A DNA stretch of 64,000 nucleotides from Methylorubrum thiocyanatum (GTDB taxonomy: Bacteria; Pseudomonadota; Alphaproteobacteria; Rhizobiales; Beijerinckiaceae): positions 340,930 to 404,929 of the forward strand of contig JACJIB010000007.1 of the NCBI GenBank assembly GCA_014138645.1, in the 5' to 3' direction. The notes beneath the pieces were generated by a model. The model was not told the DNA's origin. It did not search any database and was given only the letters and a program-made list of their open reading frames with translations. A program made the translations under genes and the position numbers. Of the stretch, positions 24,069-33,304 are shown piece by piece (position 1 is the first letter of the stretch; each line of letters opens with the position of its first letter).

Positions 24069-25236
24069 GGATCAAATCCTGTCGGGTACGGGCGCAGGCC
24101 GCGTAGGCGTCGAGGTGGCGCACCGCGCAGGTGCGCCAGGAATGGGCGGCGGCCCGCGCGAGGCCGGAGGCGCGCAGGCGGGTTCGGGTGTCCGGCGACA
24201 GGGCCGCAGCCATCGCGCCGGCGATGTCGTCCGAGTCTGCGGGATCAACGAAGAGGGCGTCGGCCGGCGCCAGGTACTCGGTGAAGGGCGGCTGGCGAGA
24301 CACGATGGCGGGCGTGCCGCAGGCCATCGCCTCCAGCACGCACAGGCCGAAGCCCTCCTTCCAGGAGGGGAAGGCCAGGACGTCAGCGACCCGGTAGAGT
24401 GCCGGCATGTCGGCCTGCGGGAGGGGGCCCGTCTCGATGACGGCCGAGCCCCTGTCGACGACCAGGCCCGCGGACGCCAGGGCCGCGCGGCACCGGGCAC
24501 GGTAGCTGGCATGGTCGAGCAGCGAGGCCCCACCGGCGACGACGAGCTGCGCCTCAGGATGGTGCGCACGGAGGCGGGCGAAGGCCTCGATGATGCCCAG
24601 CGTGTTCTTGCGCTCTTCGAATCCGCCAACGGAGAGGATTACCGGCCCGGGGCCGAGACCCCAGCGCTCTCGCACGGCCGCGTCCGCCTTGGTCGGCTCG
24701 GTGCGATAGGCCGACAGGTCCACCCCGTTCCCGACCACGTCGGCCCCGGCGCCGAACTCGTGCCCGACCCAGTCGGCCCAGGTGCGGCTAACGCAGAGCA
24801 GGCGGGCGGCCTCGCGGATCGAGCGGTCTTGCCACTCCGCGAGCGGCGGGTCGGAAAAGTTTTCGACGTGGTGCACGGTGCGGACGAAGTTCGGGATCAG
24901 GCGCCGGTGCCTCAGGGTCGCGAGCGCGTTGCCGCCGATGCCGTCATGGGCGTGGAAGACGTCGAAGTCGCAGGCGGCCGGTGTCGAGAAGTGGCGCAGG
25001 TAATCGTTGATGCGAGCCCGCACGAGGGCGACGGTCCCGCCGGCGACGGCCTTGGCGGCCACCGTCACGGTCGGGCAGGCCGCATCCCGGAAGAAGCCGC
25101 GGCCTGCGGGGTCGGGCGCGTGGACCACCGCCTCTTGGCCGAGGGCGCACAGGGCCTCCGCCAGGGCGAGGCAGTGGGCCACGCCGCCGCGGGGGTTGGT
25201 GGAGTGGGTCAGGATGGCGATGCGCAGGCCGCTCAC
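24061..25236 (-). CDS. MSMEG_0565-family glycosyltransferase
   Basis: This is a 391-residue GT4-type enzyme starting at GTG 25236, which overlaps the upstream stop in GTGA. The N-terminus (LRIAILTHSTNPRGGVAHCLALAEALCALG) and the donor-binding part (PSWKEGFGLCVLEAMACGTPAIV) are diagnostic. This glycosyltransferase occurs in a subset of Nit1C clusters, which suggests the pathway makes or uses a glycosylated intermediate. A frame of 675 residues covering this region is an artefact of missing stops. Confidence 0.85.
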   Translation of the reverse strand: MSGLRIAILTHSTNPRGGVAHCLALAEALCALGQEAVVHAPDPAGRGFFRDAACPTVTVAAKAVAGGTVALVRARINDYLRHFSTPAACDFDVFHAHDGIGGNALATLRHRRLIPNFVRTVHHVENFSDPPLAEWQDRSIREAARLLCVSRTWADWVGHEFGAGADVVGNGVDLSAYRTEPTKADAAVRERWGLGPGPVILSVGGFEERKNTLGIIEAFARLRAHHPEAQLVVAGGASLLDHASYRARCRAALASAGLVVDRGSAVIETGPLPQADMPALYRVADVLAFPSWKEGFGLCVLEAMACGTPAIVSRQPPFTEYLAPADALFVDPADSDDIAGAMAAALSPDTRTRLRASGLARAAAHSWRTCAVRHLDAYAACARTRQDLIHA

Positions 25237-26228
25237 GACGTGGCCTCCGCTCCGTCCCGGCCGCAGCCGATCAGCGGGCTGGCCACGAAGTCCCAGACCA
25301 CGGCCTCTTCGCCCACGCCCTGCCGAACCCTGGCGACACGGCTCGCGTCCAGCCTGCCGATGGAGGCCGCGGCGATGCCGCGCTCCGCGAAGCGCGCGAG
25401 AACGGCCGGCGTGCGGCCGGGGCGGACGCTCACGAGGTAGCCGAAGCTCGGGAAGGCGGTCAGCCAGCGCGCGAGCGGGACGTCGTCGGGGCGCGGGATC
25501 GCGTCGAGGTCGATGAGCCCGCCCACCCCCGAGCATTCGAGCAGCATCAGCGCCGTGCCGACGACGCCGGCCATGCTGATGTCCTTGGCGGCGCAGGCGA
25601 GCCCTTCCTCGGCGAGCCCGGGCAGCAGCGCGAGATCGCCACGCAGGCGCTCGCCCGGGCTGCCGGTCGAGGCGTCCCAGTACGGGTGCGGCTCGCGGAA
25701 GCGCCCGCGCAGGTCGATGGCCGCCACGAGGTCGTCGCCCGGAGCCGCGTCGAAGCTCGTCAGGAGGCGTGGGCCCGCCCGGCCGAGCACGGCGACCGCG
25801 AGGTTGCCGGCAGACGCGCGGGTGTTTGTGTGGCCGCCGACCACCGGCACGCCGTAGAGCGCGGCGGCGTCGGACAGCCCGGCCAGGATCGGGTCCGCCG
25901 ACGCGGCATCCCGGCTCCAGAGGGCGTCGACGACGGCGAGCGGGCGACCGCCCATGGCGGCGACGTCGCTCAGGTTGACCATGATCCCGCAATAGCCCGC
26001 GAAGTACGGGTCGGCGGCGACGAAGCCGTCGAGGAAGCCCTCGATGGCGAAGAGCAAGTGGCCGTCGCCGTCCGGGATGGCGGCGCAATCGTCGCCGACC
26101 GGGACCGCGGAACGGCGGCTGCCCAGCCCGAGCCGCGCCACCACGGCGTCGATGTCGCGCTTGTGGGCGACGCCGCGCGCGTCCCGAATCTGGCGGGCCA
26201 GCGCCTGGAGGTCGAAGCCCGCGCTCAT
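25233..26228 (-). CDS. AIR-synthase-like protein, sll0787 family (NitF-like)
   Basis: This 331-residue protein has the PurM-type ATP-binding features VGDDCAAIPDGDGHLLFAIEGF, MVNLSDVAAMGGRPLAVVDALW, VVGGHTNTR and AAKDISMAGVVGTALMLLE. PurM-like enzymes activate an amide or carboxylate with ATP. In Nit1C the substrate is unknown. It overlaps its neighbours on both sides (TGATG; GTGA). Confidence 0.85.
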   Translation of the reverse strand: MSAGFDLQALARQIRDARGVAHKRDIDAVVARLGLGSRRSAVPVGDDCAAIPDGDGHLLFAIEGFLDGFVAADPYFAGYCGIMVNLSDVAAMGGRPLAVVDALWSRDAASADPILAGLSDAAALYGVPVVGGHTNTRASAGNLAVAVLGRAGPRLLTSFDAAPGDDLVAAIDLRGRFREPHPYWDASTGSPGERLRGDLALLPGLAEEGLACAAKDISMAGVVGTALMLLECSGVGGLIDLDAIPRPDDVPLARWLTAFPSFGYLVSVRPGRTPAVLARFAERGIAAASIGRLDASRVARVRQGVGEEAVVWDFVASPLIGCGRDGAEATS

Positions 26229-26773
26229 CACGCGGCCCGCCGGAAGGTGACGAGCCCGTGCTCGGGATCGTGCATCGGCGGGTAGGCCGCGAGGTCCGCC
26301 TGCATCAGGCTGTGCGGGCGGCCGTGAAGCTCTACCGTGTCGCGGCTCTTCCAGTGCAGGGACTCGAACAGCGGTACGTTGCGCTCCTGCACGTGGGCGA
26401 GGAAGCGCGTGCAGCCCCGCGCATGGGCGGAGGAGACCGCGACCTGGATGAGCCCGGCCCCCAGGGCGGCGGTCCCGCGGAATGCCCTGGCGACGGCAAG
26501 GCGCGAGCCCCACCACTCGCCGGGACGGTCCGCGACCTCGTGAATGCGCACCGTGCCGACGACGGCGTCGGCGTCGCCGCCCAGCGTCGAGAGGGCGCAG
26601 ATCGGGATGGCGTGCGCGTCGATGGCGTCGCGGTCGTCACCTTCGAAGATGCCCTGCTCGGCGCAGAAGACCTGTCGGCGCAGCGCCGCGCAGGCGCGCC
26701 GCTCCCACGGCGCGACCGCGAACTTCACGCGGAAGTGGCTCGGCCGGTACGGCGGGACGGGTTCGAGGATCAT
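26228..26773 (-). CDS. GNAT acetyltransferase, MSMEG_0567/sll0786 type (NitE-like)
   Basis: This 181-residue protein starts at ATG 26773, which overlaps the radical-SAM stop (ATGA). GNAT signatures are the RRQVFCAEQGIFEGDD N-terminal motif and the acetyl-CoA loop region SRLAVARAFRGTAALGAGLIQVAV. It is a standard member of Nit1C clusters. The acceptor is unknown. Confidence 0.85.
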   Translation of the reverse strand: MILEPVPPYRPSHFRVKFAVAPWERRACAALRRQVFCAEQGIFEGDDRDAIDAHAIPICALSTLGGDADAVVGTVRIHEVADRPGEWWGSRLAVARAFRGTAALGAGLIQVAVSSAHARGCTRFLAHVQERNVPLFESLHWKSRDTVELHGRPHSLMQADLAAYPPMHDPEHGLVTFRRAA

Positions 26774-27939
26774 GCCGCCGCCCCCGCGCGCTCGTAGGTA
26801 GAGAGCGCCGAGCAGGCGCCGCAGCGACCGCAGCCGGCCTTGATGTCGGTCGAGCGCAGGTTCGCGCCGGCGAGCATGTCCGCCAGCGGCTTGAGAATGG
26901 CGTGCATGAAGTCCGGGCCCGGTGCCGGGTGGCTCTCCAGCGGCGTGCCCGAGATCGGCACGAAGGGCACCACGAAGGGGTAGACGCCCATCCCGACGAG
27001 CCGCTCGGCCATCTCCAAGATGGCCTCGGGGGCGTCGCCGAGGCCGGCGAGGATGTAGGTCGAGACCTGGCCGCGACCGAAGACCGGCACGGCGGCCGCG
27101 AAGGCCTCGTAGTACCGCTCCAGCGGCACGCTTGCCTTGCCGGGCATGATCCGGGCGCGGACCTCCGGAGTGACGGCCTCCAGGTGCATGCCGAGGGCGT
27201 CGATCCCGGACGCTTTCATCCGCTCGAACCAGCGGTCGTCGTCGGGCGGCTCGCACTGGGCCTGGATCGGCAGGTCGACCGCCGCCTTTACCGCGAAGGC
27301 GCTCTCGCAGAGCACGGCGGCGCCCCGGTCGGTGGCGTTCGGCGTCCCGGTGGTCATGACCATGTGCTTGACGCCGTCGAGCAGCACCGCCGCGCGGGCG
27401 ACCTCGGCCAGTTGCTCGGGCGTTTTGCGCGCGACGGTGCGACCGGCGGCGAGCGACTGGCCGATGGAGCAAAACTGGCAGGTCTTGGCGCGGCTCGCGT
27501 ACCGGATGCAGGTCTGCAGCACGGTCGTCGCCAGCACGTCCCGCCCGTGCAGCACCGCGATCTTCGAGTAGGGCACGCCGTCGAAAGTAGAGAGCGCGTA
27601 GAAGCGCGGCTTGCCCGGGAAGGTCGCCTGCCCGATCACCACGCCGTCGTGCTCGATCACCGAGACCCCGTTGGCGTCCGGGCGGCGCACCAGGAAGGGC
27701 GACTCGAAGGCGGTCTCGGTATGGACCGGCACCATCACGGTGCGGCCCGCGATGGTCATCGCCTTGTGGTCGGAGGGGCCCGCCCCGCCGCGGCGGCTCG
27801 GCGCCCCGGCGCGGCTGTCGGCAAGCCTAACGCCGTAGGACTGCAACGCGTTGATCAGCCGCTCCGTCGGCATCCCGACCAGGCCCGCCACGACCGGCGG
27901 GAGCGAGGGAAGGCTCGTCGGAAGCGGGCTGCTGCTCAT
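26770..27939 (-). CDS. MSMEG_0568-family radical SAM protein (NitD-like)
   Basis: This encodes 389 residues. The cluster region reads [18 protein letters not shown], a C-x9-C-x2-C arrangement and not the common C-x3-C-x2-C. It ends with a second Cys set, GCGRCGACS, which may hold another iron-sulphur cluster. [15 protein letters not shown] and the later [13 protein letters not shown] are typical for the family. GGAG lies 8 bp before ATG 27939. A start at 27873 would avoid a 113-bp overlap with the nitrilase gene and is possible. Confidence 0.85.
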   Translation of the reverse strand: MSSSPLPTSLPSLPPVVAGLVGMPTERLINALQSYGVRLADSRAGAPSRRGGAGPSDHKAMTIAGRTVMVPVHTETAFESPFLVRRPDANGVSVIEHDGVVIGQATFPGKPRFYALSTFDGVPYSKIAVLHGRDVLATTVLQTCIRYASRAKTCQFCSIGQSLAAGRTVARKTPEQLAEVARAAVLLDGVKHMVMTTGTPNATDRGAAVLCESAFAVKAAVDLPIQAQCEPPDDDRWFERMKASGIDALGMHLEAVTPEVRARIMPGKASVPLERYYEAFAAAVPVFGRGQVSTYILAGLGDAPEAILEMAERLVGMGVYPFVVPFVPISGTPLESHPAPGPDFMHAILKPLADMLAGANLRSTDIKAGCGRCGACSALSTYERAGAAA

Positions 27940-28903
27940 GGTCGAGGCTCCGGGAAACGGACTGGGAACGGATCGGCTGGTGCACGAACGAGGCCGGACG
28001 GTCGTCGTGGAGGAGGCTGAGGAGCTCAGGGCGCGCGTAGTGGCCGACCGCGTCCATCATCCGCTTGCGTTTCGTCACCAGCGCGAGGTCCATGTCGGCG
28101 ATCAGGATGCCCTCGCCGGGGCCGAGCGGGTCGGCGAGGTGCTTGCCCTCGGGCGAGACGATGGCGGTGCAGTTGCCGCCGCGGCAGGCGCCGCGCAGGC
28201 GCTCGTCCGGGCAGACCTGCGCCACCTGCTCGTCCGTGAGCCAGCCGGTGGCGTTGACCACGAAGCAGGCCGCCTCCAGGGCATGGTGGCGGATCGTCAC
28301 CTCCATCTGGTCGGCGAAGATCTGGCCGACCAGCGAGCCCGGGAACTGGGCCGCGTGGATCTCCTCGTGGCGCGCCATCAGGGCGTAGCGGGCCAGCGGG
28401 TTGTAGTGCTCCCAGCAGGCGAGCGCCCCGACGCGGCCGACCGCGGTCTCGACCACGTCGAGGCCGGCGCCGTCGCCCTGACCCCAGATCATGCGCTCGT
28501 GGTAGGTGGGCGTGATCTTGCGGCGCTTGAGCTTCAGGCTCCCGTCCGCGTCGAAGATCAGCTGCGTGTTGTAGAGCGAGCCGTGGTCGCGCTCGTTCAC
28601 GCCGAGCACCACCACGGCGCCGTGGCGGCGGGCTGCGGCCGCAACCGCCTGGGTCAACGGGCCCGGGACAGTGGGCGCCCGCTCGTAGAGCTTGAGGTGC
28701 TCCGCGCCCTGCATCGCCGGCGGCAGCACGAAGGAGAAGTACGGGTAGTAGGGCACGAAGGTCTCGGGAAAGACCATGAAGCGAGCGCCCTTGGCGGCGG
28801 CCTCGTCGATGGCGTTGAGCACGCGCTCCAGGGTGCCGTCCGGCCGGTCGAGGTCCGGCGCGATCTGGACGGCGGCGGCCCGCACGATCCGGTTCTCTGA
28901 CAT
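27827..28903 (-). CDS. Nit1C nitrilase (sll0784/NitC-like)
   Basis: This 358-residue protein has the catalytic triad Glu47 (FPETF), Lys129 (KRRKITPT) and Cys163 (ACWEHYNPL). The close family is the Nit1C nitrilase, which can hydrolyse aliphatic nitriles and is credited with cyanide hydrolysis in cyanotrophic pseudomonads. The start is ATG 28903. The last ~38 residues ([15 protein letters not shown]...) overlap the radical-SAM gene out of frame and look like read-through beyond the family's normal end. Product and substrate are inferred. Confidence 0.9.
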   Translation of the reverse strand: MSENRIVRAAAVQIAPDLDRPDGTLERVLNAIDEAAAKGARFMVFPETFVPYYPYFSFVLPPAMQGAEHLKLYERAPTVPGPLTQAVAAAARRHGAVVVLGVNERDHGSLYNTQLIFDADGSLKLKRRKITPTYHERMIWGQGDGAGLDVVETAVGRVGALACWEHYNPLARYALMARHEEIHAAQFPGSLVGQIFADQMEVTIRHHALEAACFVVNATGWLTDEQVAQVCPDERLRGACRGGNCTAIVSPEGKHLADPLGPGEGILIADMDLALVTKRKRMMDAVGHYARPELLSLLHDDRPASFVHQPIRSQSVSRSLDHEQQPASDEPSLAPAGRGGPGRDADGAADQRVAVLRR

Positions 28904-28986
28904 GGATGATCCTCCGGCTGTGACGGCGGCCGCGTCGCGCGCGGCCGCCGGATGCGACGTCCCGGTCGACGGACTCGAAGGCCCGC

Positions 28987-29469
28987 TCAGACGGTCCAGG
29001 TGTCGATGATCACCGCGTTGTCGCGCTTGTGCAGGAGGATGCAGTCGAGGACGTCGAGGGGGTTGATCATGCGGATGCCCTCGATGAAGGCTGCCTCGCC
29101 GTGCCCGTACAGGGCCTGGGTCGAGAACCGGCACGCATAGACCTTGCCGCCCTCGGCCATGAACTTCTCAAGCTGGTTGTTGAAGTTGAGGTGGCCCGGG
29201 AAGGCCTCGTCGCCGAGGCGCGGGAAGCCGCGCTGGACGCCCAGCGTGATGCCAGGGCCGTAGAGCAGGATAGAAGTGTCGAAGCCCTTGCGCTGCAGGC
29301 GGGTGGCCTGGAGCAGGTTCACGAGACCGATCGATCCCTCGAACGCGACGGTGTGGAAGGTGACCAGCGCCTTCTGTCCCGGCTCGGCCTTCACGTCCTC
29401 GAAGACTTTCTCCTCGTAGTCGACCAGGAAATCGCCCTTCTTGTGGGGTTCGCGGTTCACGGCAGGCAT
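28987..29469 (-). CDS. MSMEG_0572-family protein (NitB-like)
   Basis: This 160-residue protein starts at ATG 29469 after AAGGAG. It has a DsrE-like look ([40 protein letters not shown] ... [36 protein letters not shown]). It is the first gene of the Nit1C operon. It is conserved next to the nitrilase across many phyla and is described as nitrogen-starvation responsive; its biochemical role is unknown. Confidence 0.85.
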   Translation of the reverse strand: MPAVNREPHKKGDFLVDYEEKVFEDVKAEPGQKALVTFHTVAFEGSIGLVNLLQATRLQRKGFDTSILLYGPGITLGVQRGFPRLGDEAFPGHLNFNNQLEKFMAEGGKVYACRFSTQALYGHGEAAFIEGIRMINPLDVLDCILLHKRDNAVIIDTWTV

Positions 29470-29829
29470 TGATCTCGCTCCTTGAAGGATGGGCCGCGAC
29501 AGGCAGAGCTGCGAGCGGTCACAGGACCTTCATGGCAAGCGGTGTGCCAAAACCCCGCCGATCAATGCACCAGTCAATGCACCGAAGTAATATGCATACA
29601 ATAATGCTAGCAATAATTCCGATTTCGCTGTTGCGCATCGACCGAATGGAGCCCATTCTGGAAGCAGCATCTGCGCATTTCATCGCCACGATATGCACGT
29701 TCGAGGCGCAACCATTGCTGACATTGTATGGATACCATGAACATCATCCTCTGGTATTGTTGCGGTATGACGCTTGCTAGCCATACAATCGAACATTGAT
29801 CGCATGTTGATGGTGCAGGCGCAGAGCGG
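29470..29829. promoter_or_regulatory. Divergent control region of Nit1C and the first MocR gene
   Basis: This AT-rich 360-bp region has TTGTATGG at 29724-29731 and its inverted partner CCATACAA at 29781-29788. It also has an ATGG-ATA-CCAT palindrome overlapping the first box and a TATGCATACA box at 29591-29600. MocR-type regulators bind such direct or inverted boxes near their own divergent promoters. Confidence 0.65.
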
Positions 29830-31269
29830 ATGAAGGCGATGAAGTGGGGAGGGCCGACGAGCTCCCAGGATGGTATGACCGGGGGTTGGACGCCGGACCT
29901 GAAGCGCTGGGGCAAGCCGCACTACCTGGCCATCGCCGAGGCCTTGGCGGATGACATCCGGACGGGGCGCCTGACGCCGGGCACGCGTCTGCCGACCCAG
30001 CGGGCACTGGCCGAGGCGCTCGACCTGAACTTCACGACAGTGTCGCGCGGCTATGTCGAGGCTCATAAGCGCGGCCTGATTGAGGGGCGCGTCGGCCAGG
30101 GCACCTTCGTGATCGATCCGGCCCTCTCTGCCCGCTCAGGGGGTGCCGCCGGTGCGCCACGGGTCGGACCGGTCGACTTCACCATGAACCTTCCTCCGGA
30201 GCCCGACGCACCGGCGCTGCGGGCGCGCATGCAGGCCTCGTTCGCCGAACTCTCCGGCGACCTCGCCAACATGCTGCGCTACCAGGGCTTCGGCGGGACC
30301 GACGACGACAAGGAAGCGGCGCTGCGGTGGCTGAAGGGCCGCGGGGTCGAGACGACGCGGGAGCGCCTGCTGATTTGCCCCGGGGCCCACAGCGCCCTGT
30401 TCAGCGTGCTGGGCCAGGTGGCCCGGCCAGGTGACACCGTCTGCGCGGAGCGCATCACCTACCCGGGCATCCGCGCGCTCGCCGCGCATCTGGGGCTGCG
30501 CCTCGTCGACCTTCCCATGGACCGCCACGGGGTCGATCCCGACGCCTTCGCAGCGGCCTGCACCAAGGTCGCGCCGAAGGCCATCTACCTAAACCCGCTG
30601 CTGCAGAACCCGACCACCGCGACCCTGTCCCGCACGCGGCGGGAGGCCATCATCGCGGTAGCGCGGCGCTATGCCGTCACCATCATCGAGGACGATGCCT
30701 ACGCACGCATCTGCCCGACGCCGCCGCCGAGTTTTGCCGAACTCGCGCCCGAGATCACCTACTACGTGGCAGGGGTGGCCAAGTGCCTGGGCGCCGGCCT
30801 TCGCCTTGCCTTCCTAGTCGCCCCGAGCGCCCGTTCCGCCCTGCCGCTCGCGGGTGCACTGCGGGCCGCGACCGTTATGGCCTCGCCGATCTCGACGGCC
30901 CTGACGACGCGCTGGATCATGGACGGCACGGCGGATGCCATCGTCCAGTTCGTCCGCGAGGAATCGGCCGCCCGCCAGCGCATCGTGGCCTCGTTGCTTC
31001 CGGCTGGGACCTACACCGCCGATCCGCACGGCTTCCACGTCTGGATCACGCTGCCTGAGGGCTGGACGCGCTCGGCCTTCGCCAGCCAGGGACGGTCGGC
31101 CGGGCTCGGCGTTGTCGGCAGCGACCCCTTCTGCGTGGCCGGGACACCGCCGGAAGCAGTACGTCTCTGCCTCGGCGGCCCCTCGACCCGGCAGCAGATC
31201 ACGCACGGCCTGGAAGTGCTTGCCCATGCCCTCGAAGGGTCGCCAGCACTCGCCTCTACCTACATCTGA
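29830..31269 (+). CDS. MocR/PdxR-type regulator (GntR HTH + aminotransferase-like domain)
   Basis: This 479-residue protein has an N-terminal winged helix (YLAIAEALADDIRTGRLTPGTRLPTQRALAEALDLNFTTVSRGYVEAHKRG) and a class-I aminotransferase-like domain with the PLP lysine in GVAKCLGAGLRL and the N-P-T motif (LLQNPTTATL). MocR proteins sense PLP-linked amines. It is divergent from the Nit1C operon, so it probably controls it. It shares layout and motifs with the second MocR at 39844. Confidence 0.9.
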   Translation: MKAMKWGGPTSSQDGMTGGWTPDLKRWGKPHYLAIAEALADDIRTGRLTPGTRLPTQRALAEALDLNFTTVSRGYVEAHKRGLIEGRVGQGTFVIDPALSARSGGAAGAPRVGPVDFTMNLPPEPDAPALRARMQASFAELSGDLANMLRYQGFGGTDDDKEAALRWLKGRGVETTRERLLICPGAHSALFSVLGQVARPGDTVCAERITYPGIRALAAHLGLRLVDLPMDRHGVDPDAFAAACTKVAPKAIYLNPLLQNPTTATLSRTRREAIIAVARRYAVTIIEDDAYARICPTPPPSFAELAPEITYYVAGVAKCLGAGLRLAFLVAPSARSALPLAGALRAATVMASPISTALTTRWIMDGTADAIVQFVREESAARQRIVASLLPAGTYTADPHGFHVWITLPEGWTRSAFASQGRSAGLGVVGSDPFCVAGTPPEAVRLCLGGPSTRQQITHGLEVLAHALEGSPALASTYI

Positions 31270-31440
31270 CACACCCAGCACTCACGCCGGCCGCCTTCCG
31301 GCAGGCTGCCGCGTGAAGCAGGGCAACATGGTTCGGCTTGTACCGGCCTCGAACGTCGCCGGAGCCGCAACTGTGTTCTTCGGGCCGCAGCGCGGGTCCT
31401 GGCCCGCCCAATCCGTGGAAGGACGGGCCCAGGCCAAGGG

Positions 31441-33240
31441 CTATCCCGCCTGGGCAGCGGCACCGAGCATGGACCCTGTTCGCTCATGGAAATCCGGCCC
31501 ATTCGTCGTGCTGGCTACGTGCCTAGCGCGCAGCAGGAAGTCTCCAAAGCGTTCGCCGTCAGCCCGCTCCGCCTTGTAAGCGCCCAGGAGCGGGTCAAGC
31601 GTTGCGACGATGGCTGAGGCGTGGACATCCTCGGCGTAGAGCTTGCCCAGTCGCGATCCGTCGAAGGCCGCGCCGAGATAGAGATTGTAGCGCTCCGGTC
31701 CCTTACCCACGAGGCCAATCTCGGCGATGTAGGGGCGCGCGCAGCCATTCGGACAGCCCGTCATGCGGATCGTGATATCATCCCCCGCGAGGCCGTGCCC
31801 GACCAAGCAGGCTTCCAGCTCATCGATGAGCGTTGGCAGGTAACGCTCGCTCTCGGCCAGGGCGAGGCCGCAGGTCGGAAGCGCCACGCAGGCCATGCTG
31901 TTGCGCCGAAGCGTCCCGGCATGGGCGGTAAGACCGTGCTCGGCCACGAGCGCCTCGATCTCGGCGCGCTTCTCGACCGGGACGTTTGCGACGAGCACGT
32001 TCTGGTTAGCCGTCAGGCGGAACTCGCCCTGGTGGACCTCGGCGATGCGACGCAGTCCGGTCAGCAACTGCGGGCCTCCCTCGAAGTCCCGCACGCGCCC
32101 GTTCTGGATGAACAAGGTGAGGTGGTGGCGACCGTCCTCCCCTTCGGTCCAGCCGTAGCGGTCGCCGTTGTTCTCGAACCTGAAGGGCTTGGGCTCGGCG
32201 AAAGCCTTGCCGACGCGCCGCTCGACCTCCGCGCGGAAGGCGTCGAGGCCGAACCGCTCGATGGTATACTTCAGGCGGGCGTTCTTGCGGCTCTTGCGGT
32301 TGCCCCAGTCGCGCTGGACCGTCATCACCGCCTCGGCGACCTTCAACGCGTCCCCTGGCTCGCAGAAGCACATCACGTCGGCCGTCCGGGGGAAGGTATC
32401 AACTTCGCCATGGGTCATGCCCATGCCGCCGCCCACCGTGACGTTCCAGCCCGCCAGAGCGCCTGCCTCGTCGAGGATGGCGATGAAGCCGAGGTCGTGC
32501 GCGAAGATGTCGACGTCGTTCGAAGGCGGTACGGCGACGACCACCTTGAACTTCCGAGGCAGGTAGGTCTTGCCATAGATCGGCTCGACCGTCTCATCCT
32601 CGCCCCCGACCACCTTCTCGCCGTCGAGCCAAATTTCGCGCCAAGCGCCCGTCCTGGGCAGCAGGTGATCCGAGATGGCCTTGGCAAGGTCGTAGGCGGC
32701 CGCATGCGCCTTGGACTGGTAGGGGTTGGAAGCGGAGAGCACGTTGCGGTTGACGTCCCCACAGGCCGCGATGGTGTCGAGCAACGCCCCGTCGATGGCC
32801 TTCATCGTCCGCTTAAGGTTTGACTTGATGATGCCGTGGTACTGGAAGGTCTGCCGCGTCGTCGCCCGCAGGGAGCCGTTGGCGTAGGAGCGGGCGATCT
32901 CGTCGAGGACAAGCCACTGCTTGGAGGTCAGCACGCCGCCGGGAATCCGCAACCGGATCATGAAGGCGTAGGCACGGTCGAGCTTCTTGCGCATCCGCTC
33001 GGGCCTAAGGTCCCGGTCGTCCTGGAGGTACATGCCGTGGAATTTGACGAGCTGGCCGTCGTCTTCGGAAACGGCGCCGCTCGCGGGCATCAGGAGGGCC
33101 TCAGCGAGCTTGCCGCGCAGGTAGCCACTGGCTTCCTTAATGTGCTCGTTGCGCGAGAGCTGGTCACGCTCGGCTTGAATAAGGTCTCCCCCGCCATCCG
33201 TCGCGGATGGCGGCGGCAGAACCTGACGGTCGTCTTTCAT
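31441..33240 (-). CDS. cysI: CysI-like sulfite/nitrite reductase haemoprotein
   Basis: This 599-residue protein has the four cluster cysteines in CVALPTC and TGCPNGC, the sirohaem-binding pattern of sulfite and assimilatory nitrite reductases. Flanking features such as RATTRQTFQYHGI, GDVNRNVL and IRMTGCPNGCARPYIAEIGLVGK are CysI-like. The flavoprotein partner is encoded next (33305). In the cyanide-degrading Pseudomonas pseudoalcaligenes a similar gene (sir) lies next to the cyanide-insensitive oxidase genes, so a cyanide-tolerance role is likely here. Confidence 0.9.
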   Translation of the reverse strand: MKDDRQVLPPPSATDGGGDLIQAERDQLSRNEHIKEASGYLRGKLAEALLMPASGAVSEDDGQLVKFHGMYLQDDRDLRPERMRKKLDRAYAFMIRLRIPGGVLTSKQWLVLDEIARSYANGSLRATTRQTFQYHGIIKSNLKRTMKAIDGALLDTIAACGDVNRNVLSASNPYQSKAHAAAYDLAKAISDHLLPRTGAWREIWLDGEKVVGGEDETVEPIYGKTYLPRKFKVVVAVPPSNDVDIFAHDLGFIAILDEAGALAGWNVTVGGGMGMTHGEVDTFPRTADVMCFCEPGDALKVAEAVMTVQRDWGNRKSRKNARLKYTIERFGLDAFRAEVERRVGKAFAEPKPFRFENNGDRYGWTEGEDGRHHLTLFIQNGRVRDFEGGPQLLTGLRRIAEVHQGEFRLTANQNVLVANVPVEKRAEIEALVAEHGLTAHAGTLRRNSMACVALPTCGLALAESERYLPTLIDELEACLVGHGLAGDDITIRMTGCPNGCARPYIAEIGLVGKGPERYNLYLGAAFDGSRLGKLYAEDVHASAIVATLDPLLGAYKAERADGERFGDFLLRARHVASTTNGPDFHERTGSMLGAAAQAG

Positions 33241-33304
33241 GGGCTTTACCGGTTTAGAGAAGCATCGGGGGCGACGATGCAGAAATCTGCGGGAGATTTG
33301 GCGG

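Noticed and set aside
24061-26088. A 675-aa minus frame spanning glycosyltransferase and AIR-synthase-like genes
   Set aside because: Its N-terminal third is a frame shadow of the AIR-synthase-like gene; the real start is GTG 25236.
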